Assembly: GCA_964510375.1 (NCBI GenBank)
Contig: CAZEBR010000023.1
Location: forward strand, 1 to 27,247
Length of the DNA: 27,247 nucleotides
Direction: 5' to 3'
Source of the DNA: CAYLJV01 sp964510375
Lineage (GTDB): Archaea; Hadarchaeota; Hadarchaeia; Hadarchaeales; JAGGTB01
Positions within the stretch are counted from its first letter, which is position 1; the number at the start of each line of letters is the position of its first letter. Shown here in pieces: positions 8,061 through 16,542 of this stretch. Made by a program: the position numbers and the translations under genes. Below the pieces are notes generated by a model. It was not told where the DNA came from, did no database searches, and saw nothing but the letters and a program-made list of their open reading frames with translations.

Positions 8061-8071
8061 TTTATACTTAT
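8061..8071 (+). promoter_or_regulatory. Probable TATA box for the KH gene
   Basis: TTTATACTTAT lies 56-66 bases before the chosen start of the KH gene, in an AT-rich 95-base spacer after aIF1A. It suggests a separate promoter for the KH gene and whatever follows it. Confidence 0.4.
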
Positions 8072-8126
8072 AACTAACAGCTTTAGATAGGGAAATTTTA
8101 ACATAAGACTGGTAGAGTTGATTTTC

Positions 8127-8672
8127 ATGCGCGTGAGAAGAGTTCGAATACCCAACGAAAGGATCGCTCCCGCCATCGGCTCCGATGGAGAGGTAAAGGA
8201 GAGGATAGAGGACAGTACCGACGTGGAACTGGAGTTCGATAGCGAGTCGGGGGAAGTAACCATCAAGGGGAGCGAGGAGAGCCCCCTCGGCCTCATGTCC
8301 GCTAGGGATATCGTCAAGGCCATAGGTCGTGGATTCAGTCCCGAGAAGGCCTTTCAGCTTCTCCAGGAGGAGAATTATCTCGACATCGTCGATATAGTTC
8401 CCTACACGGGCAGGTCGAAGAAGGCCAAGAAGCGTCTGAAGGGAAGGGTTATCGGGGAGGACGGGAAGACCCGTCGACTGATCGAGGAGTACACGGGCAC
8501 TTCGCTCTCCATATACGGGACCACGGTAGCCTGTATAGGGCCGCCCGAGAAGGTCCAAATCGTAAGGGAAGCCGTCGAGATGCTGCTCGATGGAGCGCCT
8601 CACTCCGCGGTTTACAATTTTCTAGAGGAGAAGAAAAAGGAGACCGAGGAACGTCTGAAACTCTGGAAGTAG
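8127..8672 (+). CDS. KH-domain RNA-binding protein, archaeal Dim2/Pno1-like
   Basis: Two KH-type RNA-binding units are visible in 181 residues. The first is VRIPNERIAPAIGSDGEVKERIEDSTDVELEF; the second has GRVIGEDGKTRRLIEEYTGTSLSIYGTTVACIG, with the GxxG loop as GEDG. This is the layout of archaeal homologues of Dim2/Pno1, which works in small-subunit rRNA maturation and binds aIF2alpha. Its neighbours aIF1A, top6B and top6A are the usual archaeal ones for this gene. ATG 8127 is chosen because GGTAG lies 11 bases before it; TTG 8118 in frame is the alternative. It ends in TAG, one of three TAG stops among the well-defined genes here. Confidence 0.88.
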   Translation: MRVRRVRIPNERIAPAIGSDGEVKERIEDSTDVELEFDSESGEVTIKGSEESPLGLMSARDIVKAIGRGFSPEKAFQLLQEENYLDIVDIVPYTGRSKKAKKRLKGRVIGEDGKTRRLIEEYTGTSLSIYGTTVACIGPPEKVQIVREAVEMLLDGAPHSAVYNFLEEKKKETEERLKLWK

Positions 8673-8738
8673 AATACTTTCAGTATACACTCCCCAACCC
8701 TATTAATTATTTTAAACAACATTCCCAAGGTAGAAAAG

Positions 8739-8822
8739 ATGTCGTTTATAGACTTTCATCGTTTGTTGCGAGCCCCGAAAAAGCTCGAGGTTCCGGACTG
8801 GAGTGGATATAGATGGTATTAG
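8739..8822 (+). CDS. Possible 27-residue upstream ORF of top6B
   Basis: A short frame reads MSFIDFHRLLRAPKKLEVP and ends WSGYRWY before TAG at 8820. It overlaps the top6B start by ten bases. AAGGTAG lies about five bases upstream, and the TATA-like TTATTTTAAAC at about 8707-8717 is centred about 27 bases before its ATG, so a transcript could begin at this codon. It may be a real tiny gene or a leader peptide coupling translation into top6B. No family is recognised, and coding status rests only on signals and position. Confidence 0.3.
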   Translation: MSFIDFHRLLRAPKKLEVPDWSGYRWY

Positions 8823-10360
8823 CGAGCGATCTCTTCAAAGAGTTCAAGGAACACAGCGTCAGCGAGTTCTTCAGGAAAAACGCCGCGATGCTCGGATACA
8901 CGGGTAAGATCAGGTCACTCACTACGGTGGTCCACGAGGGCGTGACGAATGCGATAGACGCCGCCGAGGACGCAGGGATTCTGCCCTCTATCTTCGTGGC
9001 GATTAGGTCGGCCAGCGAAGATTCAAACCACTACAACGTCGTGATCGAGGATAACGCTTCCGGGATACCTGAGGAGTACATTCCGAGAGTTTTCGGGAGG
9101 ATGCTCGCGGGGACCAAGCTCCACAGGAACGTTCAAAATCGCGGCCAGCAGGGTATCGGGATATCTGGTGGAGTCATGTTTTCACAGGCGACTAGCGGAC
9201 AGCCCACCAAGGTCTTTACCTCTACTGAGGACAGCGATGACATTTCCTACAACGAGGTCATGATTGACGTGAACGAGAACCAGGGTAAGATAATGGACCG
9301 GGAAACCTTCGAGGGCGACTGGAGGGGGACCAGGATTCAGTTCGAGGTCAAGGACGTTCTTTACCAGCGTTCCAGATACGGACCCTACAACTACCTTCGC
9401 ATGACGGCCATTGCCAATCCTCATGTCCGGATAGTCTTCGAGGACCCGGACGGTACTTTGACGGTCTTTGATCGGGCGACGGAAGAAATACCGGAGGAAC
9501 CCCAGCCAATTCCGCCCCACCCCGAGGGTCTGAGGGCGGACGGACTTCTCGATCTTTCGAAGGACACCAAGAGCAGGAGCGTCGGGACGTTTCTGGTAAA
9601 CGAGCTCTCCCGCTTCTCGAGGAACAAGCTTGACGAGTTGGAGGATCTGGTCGAGGTGGATCTGGACAAGGACCCCTCCAACCTCACTTGGGACGAGGCG
9701 GAAAAGATAGTGTCCGCTTTCGGTGACATGGATTTCATGGCGCCGCCGACGAAGGGTCTGGCGCCGATAGGGGAGGAGAACATCGAGAGGGGGCTGGAGC
9801 AGATATTGGACCCTGACTTCGCCTGTGCGGTGACTAGATCGCCCGAGGCCTACCGCGGCGGGATACCGTTCGTTGTGGAGACTGGCATTGCCTACGGCGG
9901 TAACGCTGGGGACGATTCAGGGTCCGGCGAGACGGGTCTCGAGGTTCTAAGGTTTGCCAACCGGGCACCCTTAATATTCAACCAGGGCGGTTGCGCCCTT
10001 ACCTCCGCGGCCCAGGACATAGACTGGAAGCGTTACGAGGTGGATCCGGAGAACACGCCGGTCACCCTCTTCGTGAACATCGTTTCTTCTCACGTTCCCT
10101 ACACCTCGGCGGGCAAGCAGTCGGTGGCCGAGGAGCCGGAGGTCTATGAGGAGGTAAGGCAGGCGGTCATGGAGGCGGCTAGGAAGCTCAGGCGGTTCCT
10201 GCGGAAAAAGATAAAGAAGAGGGAGCGCCGGGAGCGAGCGAATCTATTTCAGGAGTATCTCCCTATTATATCAAGGAAGGCGGCCGATCTCGCGGGTGAG
10301 GAAAACGCCCCGGACGTGGACGTCTTGGTAAAGGAAATTGCGGGTGTCGAAGGTGACTGA
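8813..10360 (+). CDS. top6B: Type II DNA topoisomerase VI subunit B
   Basis: Top6B is the ATPase subunit of topoisomerase VI, which relaxes and decatenates DNA. The 515-residue protein starts with FKEFKEHSVSEFFRKN, then the Bergerat ATP fold: N-box VVHEGVTNAIDAAEDAG (about residues 43-59), the G1 box as EDNASGI, and the lid motif RGQQGIGISGG. The H2TH and transducer regions follow, with IPPHPEGL and, near 390-430, NRAPLIFNQGGCALTSA. G1 normally reads DNGPGI; the Ala-Ser variant is unusual. ATG 8813 gives a normal family N-terminus. The gene overlaps the start of top6A, so both subunits are probably made from one message. Confidence 0.95.
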   Translation: MVLASDLFKEFKEHSVSEFFRKNAAMLGYTGKIRSLTTVVHEGVTNAIDAAEDAGILPSIFVAIRSASEDSNHYNVVIEDNASGIPEEYIPRVFGRMLAGTKLHRNVQNRGQQGIGISGGVMFSQATSGQPTKVFTSTEDSDDISYNEVMIDVNENQGKIMDRETFEGDWRGTRIQFEVKDVLYQRSRYGPYNYLRMTAIANPHVRIVFEDPDGTLTVFDRATEEIPEEPQPIPPHPEGLRADGLLDLSKDTKSRSVGTFLVNELSRFSRNKLDELEDLVEVDLDKDPSNLTWDEAEKIVSAFGDMDFMAPPTKGLAPIGEENIERGLEQILDPDFACAVTRSPEAYRGGIPFVVETGIAYGGNAGDDSGSGETGLEVLRFANRAPLIFNQGGCALTSAAQDIDWKRYEVDPENTPVTLFVNIVSSHVPYTSAGKQSVAEEPEVYEEVRQAVMEAARKLRRFLRKKIKKRERRERANLFQEYLPIISRKAADLAGEENAPDVDVLVKEIAGVEGD

Positions 10361-11423
10361 TGGAGAAGAAAATCCGAGAATGGAAGTTAAGGAGATTTTG
10401 GAAAAGTTCGGTGCGGACATTCTGGGAAATATAAATAACAAGGAGCCTCCCAGAATGAGGGTTCCGTCGAGGAGCACCTCTAATATAGTGTTCGATGAGG
10501 ATGAGCGCTACTACAGGCTCGGCGATAAGGAGACTACCAGGACTGCCGCCAACATGAGGCAAGTTAAGAAGTTCGCTCAGACTATGTGCGCTGCCGATTT
10601 CTGCAAGGACCTCATAAATTCCGAGAAGACGGCCACGCTGCGAGAGATGTACTACACTTCCGAGGGTTGGCCGACCGGGGGTTTCAGCTCTCAGGACAGG
10701 TCGGATAGGATAGTCGAGGACATCGAGTCCGCCTTCGGCGTCAAGAGGGAGGATCTCGGACTGCTTCCGGAGGAGGACGGAGCCTCGATATTCGGGAACC
10801 TCGTTGTCGAGGAGGGCGGCATGGAGGTCAAGGCCACTGAGGCCGGCCGTGCCGGCTACACGATCCCCCCGACCATGAGCGATGTCGATTTCGTCGAGTG
10901 TGAGGCGGAGAGGGTACTGGCCGTGGAGACCATGGGTATGTACCACAGGCTCGTTCAGGAGAACTTCTGGGACGAACATAATACTTTGGTCGTGGCCTTG
11001 AAGGGCCAGCCTGCCCGTGCGACACGACGGTTCCTCAAAAGGGCCAGCAATGAGCTTGATCTTCCGGTTTACCTTTTCACTGACGGCGACCCGTTCGGTT
11101 TTCACATTGCCATGGTCGTCATATCGGGTAGCGCGAAGCTAGCCTACATAAATCACGAGCTGGCCGTTCCCGACGCTAACTTTATCGGCGTCACCGCCAG
11201 CGACATCGAGGATTACAAGCTGCCGACGGACAAACTCAGGGACTCCGACGTGAAGAGGCTGAATCAGCTCTTGGACGACCCCCGGTACGAGGAGGACTTC
11301 TGGCAGGAAGAGATTGAAAAGATGCTTGATATCGGGAAGAAGGCGGAGCAGCAGGCATTTTCGAAGTACGGCCTTGAGTACGTCGTCGAGGAGTACCTGC
11401 CGTCGAAGCTGGGCTTCAACTGA
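10353..11423 (+). CDS. top6A: DNA topoisomerase VI subunit A
   Basis: Top6A is the Spo11-like subunit that cuts DNA through a tyrosine. Seen are IPSRS-type N-terminal motif (VPSRSTSNIVFDE), the winged-helix catalytic region TLREMYYTSEGW with the active tyrosine, and the Toprim fold with Glu in LAVETMGMYHRL and the DxD in YLFTDGDPFGFH. Total length is about 356 residues, normal. The start is uncertain: GTG 10353 (GGGTG six bases upstream, eight-base overlap with top6B) is chosen; TTG 10338 and ATG 10380 are also in frame. An ATG at 10360 has a good upstream GGTGA but is in another frame. Confidence 0.93.
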   Translation: MTDGEENPRMEVKEILEKFGADILGNINNKEPPRMRVPSRSTSNIVFDEDERYYRLGDKETTRTAANMRQVKKFAQTMCAADFCKDLINSEKTATLREMYYTSEGWPTGGFSSQDRSDRIVEDIESAFGVKREDLGLLPEEDGASIFGNLVVEEGGMEVKATEAGRAGYTIPPTMSDVDFVECEAERVLAVETMGMYHRLVQENFWDEHNTLVVALKGQPARATRRFLKRASNELDLPVYLFTDGDPFGFHIAMVVISGSAKLAYINHELAVPDANFIGVTASDIEDYKLPTDKLRDSDVKRLNQLLDDPRYEEDFWQEEIEKMLDIGKKAEQQAFSKYGLEYVVEEYLPSKLGFN

Positions 11424-11464
11424 AAATAGGTTCTCTTTCGGATTTTCAAAAATAACTTTCAGGA

Positions 11465-12721
<1,257 letters not shown>

Positions 12722-12750
12722 AGCATTCTCCTTACATTCTAACCTGACGA

Positions 12751-12759
12751 AATTTAAAA
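12751..12759 (-). promoter_or_regulatory. Probable TATA box of icd
   Basis: On the minus strand CTTTTAAATTTC spans about 12751-12762, about 30 bases before the icd ATG. This gives a very short leader that still contains the ribosome site. Confidence 0.5.
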
Positions 12760-12787
12760 GCCCAATGCCGATCATCTCCGGCGGTAA

Positions 12788-12812
12788 GTTTAACCGCTCA
12801 ATTAGGTTAAAC
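12788..12812. promoter_or_regulatory. Inverted repeat GTTTAACC-N9-GGTTAAAC
   Basis: Perfect 8-bp arms at 12788-12795 and 12805-12812 with a 9-base spacer. It covers the rhomboid stop codon and lies about 30 bases upstream of the icd TATA box. It could be an operator for icd or a hairpin at the end of the rhomboid message. No regulator is assigned. Confidence 0.35.
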
Positions 12813-13629
12813 GTTCAACTTGAAACGAGAAGTAGGGGATTAGAAACCCGAGGACGAGTCCAAAGTAGTGGGAAACGATGTTGACCGTGCTTTCTCCACT
12901 CACGATCTCCGCCGGGAAGATTGAGATAACGCCCACTATAAATATCAAAATGCCCATCATTCCGATCCAGAAGTGCCAGTAGGTTTCCGGGTTATCTTTG
13001 ACGGTTTTCAAAAACTTTTTGAAGTCTATGTCTTTTGTCGACCACCAGAGGAAGAAAACGGCCAGCAGTAGAATGACTCCGCTGGTCAGAACTTTTTCGA
13101 TGAGGGCATCGACATATGTGAAAACGACCAAGCTGAATGCGAAAAATAGGAATGAAACGGGAAATGTTTTCTTCAGATTTTCGCACACCTTTTTCCTCAG
13201 TAGGTGGAAAGAGATTATCGGCATGAATCCGAGGAAGGCTGAATCAACTCCCGAAAAACCCCTGCTCGTCTCCGCATCGATAAAGTAAAGATTTATCGAG
13301 GAAAGGATGAAGGGAAAGACGAGTACGAAAAGAGAGAAAACGAGGTAGAACTTTTTCTTCTCTCGAGCAATAATGCTCATGAGAAAAATAGGAATAACGA
13401 ATAACAGGTAGGCGGTGAGGTTCCCGATGAGGTGACTTCTTCCGCCGTGGACAAAAGCGCTCGTTAATAGGTTTATCAGTCTTGGATTTTCGTAACTCAG
13501 CGCGAGGCTTTCCTGAATCTTTTCCGGTAGAAAGTATATCAGAATAATTAGAACGAAGGGTGAGACAATAAGAAGTATATCTTTCTTTTCTATTTTTTCT
13601 ACAACTCCCTTTGGCAGTTCCAAACTCAA
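12802..13629 (-). CDS. Rhomboid-family intramembrane serine protease
   Basis: A 275-residue membrane protein with about six or seven hydrophobic segments (first at 18-34). Rhomboid marks are HGGRSHLIGN (residues 61-70, with His and Asn of the oxyanion region), GFSG with the catalytic Ser126, and SHYFG with the catalytic His254 in the last membrane helix. Rhomboids cut substrate membrane helices inside the bilayer; the substrate here is unknown. The only in-frame starts are TTG (13629, or 13623), with GGGGGATCC about 12 bases upstream, so the start is weak. Base composition is more AT-rich than icd. It lies upstream of icd on the same strand with an 80-base gap, but icd has its own promoter. 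Confidence 0.85.
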   Translation of the reverse strand: MSLELPKGVVEKIEKKDILLIVSPFVLIILIYFLPEKIQESLALSYENPRLINLLTSAFVHGGRSHLIGNLTAYLLFVIPIFLMSIIAREKKKFYLVFSLFVLVFPFILSSINLYFIDAETSRGFSGVDSAFLGFMPIISFHLLRKKVCENLKKTFPVSFLFFAFSLVVFTYVDALIEKVLTSGVILLLAVFFLWWSTKDIDFKKFLKTVKDNPETYWHFWIGMMGILIFIVGVISIFPAEIVSGESTVNIVSHYFGLVLGFLIPYFSFQVERLT

Positions 13630-13870
13630 CTGAATGCTGGATCCCCCATCAAGAAATAATTGTTGAATCTACTGAAATAGTTAAAACAATAAAAATATAC
13701 CTATCTCAAATCGTGGTCAATTGCGGAAAAATCTCAGAAGTGTTTTCTGCCAGTCGATTGTGGGTTTACCGTTGTCCCAAAGATAATAGCTCCAGTCTCA
13801 TCATTTTGGGTTGGGTATATGAAAAGGGCGATCGAGCGTGATTATGATGTAAAACACCATTTGATACGGT

Positions 13871-13897
13871 TTTTTGTTACACCCATAACAAAAAATA
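13871..13897 (+). repeat. 27-bp repeat, copy 1, with internal inverted repeat
   Basis: The sequence TTTTTGTTA-CACCCA-TAACAAAAAATA contains arms TTTTTTGTTA (13870-13879) and TAACAAAAAA (13886-13895) around a six-base loop. All 27 bases recur on the opposite strand at 23771-23797. It could be an operator, a mobile-element end or a dispersed repeat. Confidence 0.85.
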
Positions 13898-13984
13898 ACC
13901 CAATCTCTATCTTTAGTGCTCTGAAATTTTTTACATTTCAATTATTTTAGGAGGAAATGTAGAAGCTAGCTCTTTTCATCCTCG

Positions 13985-14007
13985 GAAATTTTTTATGGTT
14001 AAAATAC
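13985..14007 (+). promoter_or_regulatory. Probable promoter of the RHH gene
   Basis: AAATTTTTTATGGTTAAAATAC lies just before the RHH start at 14023. A TATA element in this stretch would put the transcript start at or within a few bases of the ATG, so the message is probably leaderless. Confidence 0.4.
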
Positions 14008-14022
14008 GATTTTTCCAACAGA

Positions 14023-14190
14023 ATGGCCGAAGGGAAAACTCCGAACAGATTTTCAGTTACATTGGATGAGGAACGTGCCCGAAAGCTCGAGAAGCTCCAA
14101 GAAGGGTGTGGGGACTCAAAGGCTGAGATTTTTCGTACTGCTCTAGATTTCATTTGCACAGCGGATGCATTTGGAGTTGCTCCGGCGTAG
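14023..14190 (+). CDS. Ribbon-helix-helix DNA-binding domain (N-terminal part of a TAG-interrupted regulator)
   Basis: Fifty-five residues: MAEGKTPNRFSVTLDEERA, then RKLEKLQEGCGDSKAEIFRTALDF. This is a CopG/MetJ-type ribbon-helix-helix: one beta strand (NRFSVTLD), two helices and an (S)xAEIFRTAL second helix. It dimerises to bind operator DNA through the strand. The frame stops at TAG 14188-14190 but is open again in the same frame to TAA at 14563-14565, and the downstream part looks like the usual C-terminal effector domain of archaeal RHH regulators. So this is probably the first half of one 180-residue gene, with the TAG read through (pyrrolysine or suppression) or acquired as a nonsense mutation. 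A freestanding RHH protein is also possible. Confidence 0.75.
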   Translation: MAEGKTPNRFSVTLDEERARKLEKLQEGCGDSKAEIFRTALDFICTADAFGVAPA

Positions 14191-14208
14191 GGTGAGTCCT
14201 TCTGGGGT

Positions 14209-14565
14209 TTGGCGAACGCAAAGAGTACCGTGATACTGCACAAGCGAATATTTGCTTCCCTCATCTCTAAGGCGAAGGAGTCCTCGGACCTGCGAGATGG
14301 CGCACACGAGTTGGGGAAGGAGGCTTACGAGCTCTTTATAAGTCCGAGGGACATGGATTTGATGGATTATCTGGATTTGTTGGATAAATCAAACCTGTGT
14401 GAGATAACGAGAGGGGAGGACCCGATAACCATATTCTGCACCGTTCCGGAGTTACAGGATCTTTTTAAGAGCTTTTTGGAGGGAGTTTTGGATCAATACG
14501 ATTCGGAAAAGGAAATTAAGGAGTTTCCACAGGGATTAATCCTCGGAGAATTTTCTGAGGATTAA
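14209..14565 (+). CDS. C-terminal domain of the TAG-interrupted RHH regulator, or separate 118-residue protein
   Basis: If translated separately the only plausible start is TTG 14209, with GGTGAG 12 bases upstream and no strong signal. The protein reads KSTVILHKRIFASLI, then a helical HELGKEAYELF, MDLMDYLDLL, and VPELQDLFKSFLEGVLDQY. This order (VILD/H-start, G-E-A/Y helix, YLD/E helix, T-x-P-E-L-x-D-L-F-x-x-F-L) resembles the domain that follows the RHH in a family of archaeal regulators; I recall the pattern but could not search. It continues the frame of the RHH gene across TAG with six codons (GESFWG) between. The ligand is unknown. Expression as a separate polypeptide is less likely than one interrupted protein. 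Confidence 0.6.
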   Translation: MANAKSTVILHKRIFASLISKAKESSDLRDGAHELGKEAYELFISPRDMDLMDYLDLLDKSNLCEITRGEDPITIFCTVPELQDLFKSFLEGVLDQYDSEKEIKEFPQGLILGEFSED

Positions 14566-14651
14566 CTATATCCTTCGATTTGCACAGGCTTTCACCATTT
14601 TTCACAAATTCATTTAAAAACAATTCTTGGTAATTTCTGTTGGAGATTTGG

Positions 14652-16475
14652 ATGTTTAACGGATCCAGGGATTGGGTTCGCTGGTCTCTTTTAATTTCCG
14701 TAGTATTAGTGTTGGTTGGTGGTTCCGTTTCCTATGCCGTCCAGTCTGGCGGAGGATCCGTTTCCGTCAAACACGTGCGTTTTGCTGGGACTAACGGCAA
14801 AATGATTGATGGTAAGCTTTACGTGCCGGCTGACGCTACGAACGAATCTCCCGCTCCTGGTGTCATGGCGGTTCATGGTTACATTAATACTAGGGATACG
14901 ATGGAGCCGCTTTCGCTTGAGCTGGCGAGGAGGGGTTACGTTGTTTTGAACGTGGACCAGATGGGGCACGGTCTTTCTGATTCCCCCGCTTTTGCTAACG
15001 GTTATGGTGGTCCGGATTCTCTGGCGTATCTGCGTTCCCTAGGTTTTGTCAACGATAATTGTATCGGGATGGTGGGGCACTCGATGGGCGGATGGTCTTC
15101 CGTTATGGCCGCCGCTGCTCATCCTAGAGGATATAGCTCCATCGTTTTGCTTGGTTCTTCGACCGGTTCTGGATTTACGGCTCCCGGGAGCCCGGTATTC
15201 CCGACAAATCTGAACGTTGTTTTCGACAAGTACGATGAATTTTCGCCGATGATGTGGGGCGTGAAGTACGCGTATAATATCAATGAGAGCCCCAAATTGG
15301 AGAACGTTTTCGGCGTGTCTGGCTCGATTGAGGAGGATAAGTTGTACGGTTCGATCGAAGCTGGCACGGGCAGAGAGTTAGATGTTATCGACACGATTCA
15401 TCCATGTTTGACCGTGTCGAGTGCGGCAAACGAGGAGGTTATTTCTTGGTTTGAGAGGACTTTAGGTAGTCCTGCGCAATCTTCTGAGCAGTCTTCTGTT
15501 AAGGGCCAAATCTGGCCCCTGCACGAGTTCGGCTCTCTTTTAACATATCTCGGGGCCTTGTTGTTCGTTTTTCCGGCTGGTGCGCTTCTACTCAGAATTC
15601 CGTTTTTCGAGAGTCTCAAGGATAAAGTCCCTGATCCCGGTGGCGAGTCGGGGAAGGACCAGTGGGTTGTATTTTTGATTGGGGCCGCCGTTACGATTTT
15701 AACATATTTCCATGTCACTCAGGATTTGAAGCTTTGGGTTGAAGGTCTTAGCTTGTTCCCCGGTTCGTTTTGGCCTCAGACCGTGACTAACGGAGTAATG
15801 ATGTGGGCGTCGGTTACCGGCGTCATTATGCTGGTATCGTTCCTGTTGTGGCACTTTGTTTTAAATCGTGATAAGGGCATTTCATGCAACAATTACGGAA
15901 TTACCTGGTCCGACGGGGTAATGAAGTGGAAGAAGATAGGTAAATCGTTCCTGTTGGCTACTATAGTGGCATTTTTGACTTACTTCGTGGCTTGGTTTTC
16001 TGATTGGTTCTTTAGGGTCAGTCCGCACTTCTGGGTTTTCACAATCAAGACCATGACTCTCGGCGATTTTCAGGTTTTCTTGTGCTACCTGATACCGTTC
16101 CTCTTCTACTTCCTAGTATTCAACCTCTACCTGAATGGCCAATTGCGTTCTCCCGAAAGACCTGATTCTAGTTTAAGGCATGATTTACTGAAGAACTTCC
16201 TGGTGATAGTGGTTCCATTTGTAGTTTTAATCTTGGCCCAATACCTTCCGAGGTTAGCTGGTGGAACCCTATTGATGGCGGCCTCTACGACTCCTAATTA
16301 TGCGCTTTGGGGTATCGTTGCGTTCCAGTTCATCCCGTTGCTGGGATTTGCCGCCTTGGTATCGACTTACTTCTTTAGGGAGACTGGCCGGATTTACACT
16401 GGTTCGTTCATGTGTGCGATCTTCGTGACTTGGCTCGTCGTTGCAAGCCAGGCGACCACAGCACTCCCATTTTAA
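14652..16475 (+). CDS. Alpha/beta hydrolase fused to a multi-pass membrane domain
   Basis: The 607-residue protein has an N-terminal membrane anchor or signal (residues 9-30), an alpha/beta hydrolase domain at about 40-285, and a C-terminal half with about eight hydrophobic segments (about 295-600). The hydrolase has the oxyanion HGY (75-77), the nucleophile elbow GHSMGG with Ser144, and a late DTIHPCLTV whose His may be catalytic. The hydrolase domain is probably on the outer face, working on lipid or other exported substrates; the real substrate is unknown. ATG 14652 is chosen because GGAG lies six bases upstream; TTG 14640 is in frame. Codon use favours GGT, GCT and TCT more than the neighbouring core genes, which may reflect transfer. 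Confidence 0.75.
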   Translation: MFNGSRDWVRWSLLISVVLVLVGGSVSYAVQSGGGSVSVKHVRFAGTNGKMIDGKLYVPADATNESPAPGVMAVHGYINTRDTMEPLSLELARRGYVVLNVDQMGHGLSDSPAFANGYGGPDSLAYLRSLGFVNDNCIGMVGHSMGGWSSVMAAAAHPRGYSSIVLLGSSTGSGFTAPGSPVFPTNLNVVFDKYDEFSPMMWGVKYAYNINESPKLENVFGVSGSIEEDKLYGSIEAGTGRELDVIDTIHPCLTVSSAANEEVISWFERTLGSPAQSSEQSSVKGQIWPLHEFGSLLTYLGALLFVFPAGALLLRIPFFESLKDKVPDPGGESGKDQWVVFLIGAAVTILTYFHVTQDLKLWVEGLSLFPGSFWPQTVTNGVMMWASVTGVIMLVSFLLWHFVLNRDKGISCNNYGITWSDGVMKWKKIGKSFLLATIVAFLTYFVAWFSDWFFRVSPHFWVFTIKTMTLGDFQVFLCYLIPFLFYFLVFNLYLNGQLRSPERPDSSLRHDLLKNFLVIVVPFVVLILAQYLPRLAGGTLLMAASTTPNYALWGIVAFQFIPLLGFAALVSTYFFRETGRIYTGSFMCAIFVTWLVVASQATTALPF

Positions 16476-16542
16476 AATTTTCTTCACCTGAGCTAGAAAG
16501 GGAAATTTTAACTTAAAAATCTCGATAGGGCCAATTCTATTT

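Larger units (their letters stand above)
13630..14022. other. AT-rich intergenic spacer between rhomboid and RHH genes
   Basis: This 393-base stretch between divergent genes has no supported gene. A plus-strand frame open to 13841 has no good start and no family resemblance. It holds one copy of the 27-bp inverted repeat (13871-13897), a strong AGGAGG ribosome site followed by ATG-TAG (13950-13962), and AT-rich promoter-like sequence just before the RHH gene (13985-14007). Confidence 0.6.

Noticed and set aside
8670..8822. TAG stop of the KH gene is in frame with the small frame at 8739, so readthrough could join them.
   Set aside because: The bases between are AT-rich and promoter-like, the KH protein is already full length, and the joined product would again end in TAG.
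13611..13841. Plus-strand open frame of 76 codons in the spacer after the rhomboid gene.
   Set aside because: Its only start is a TTG inside the rhomboid gene, it has no ribosome site, and its composition is not like the acidic proteins of the window.
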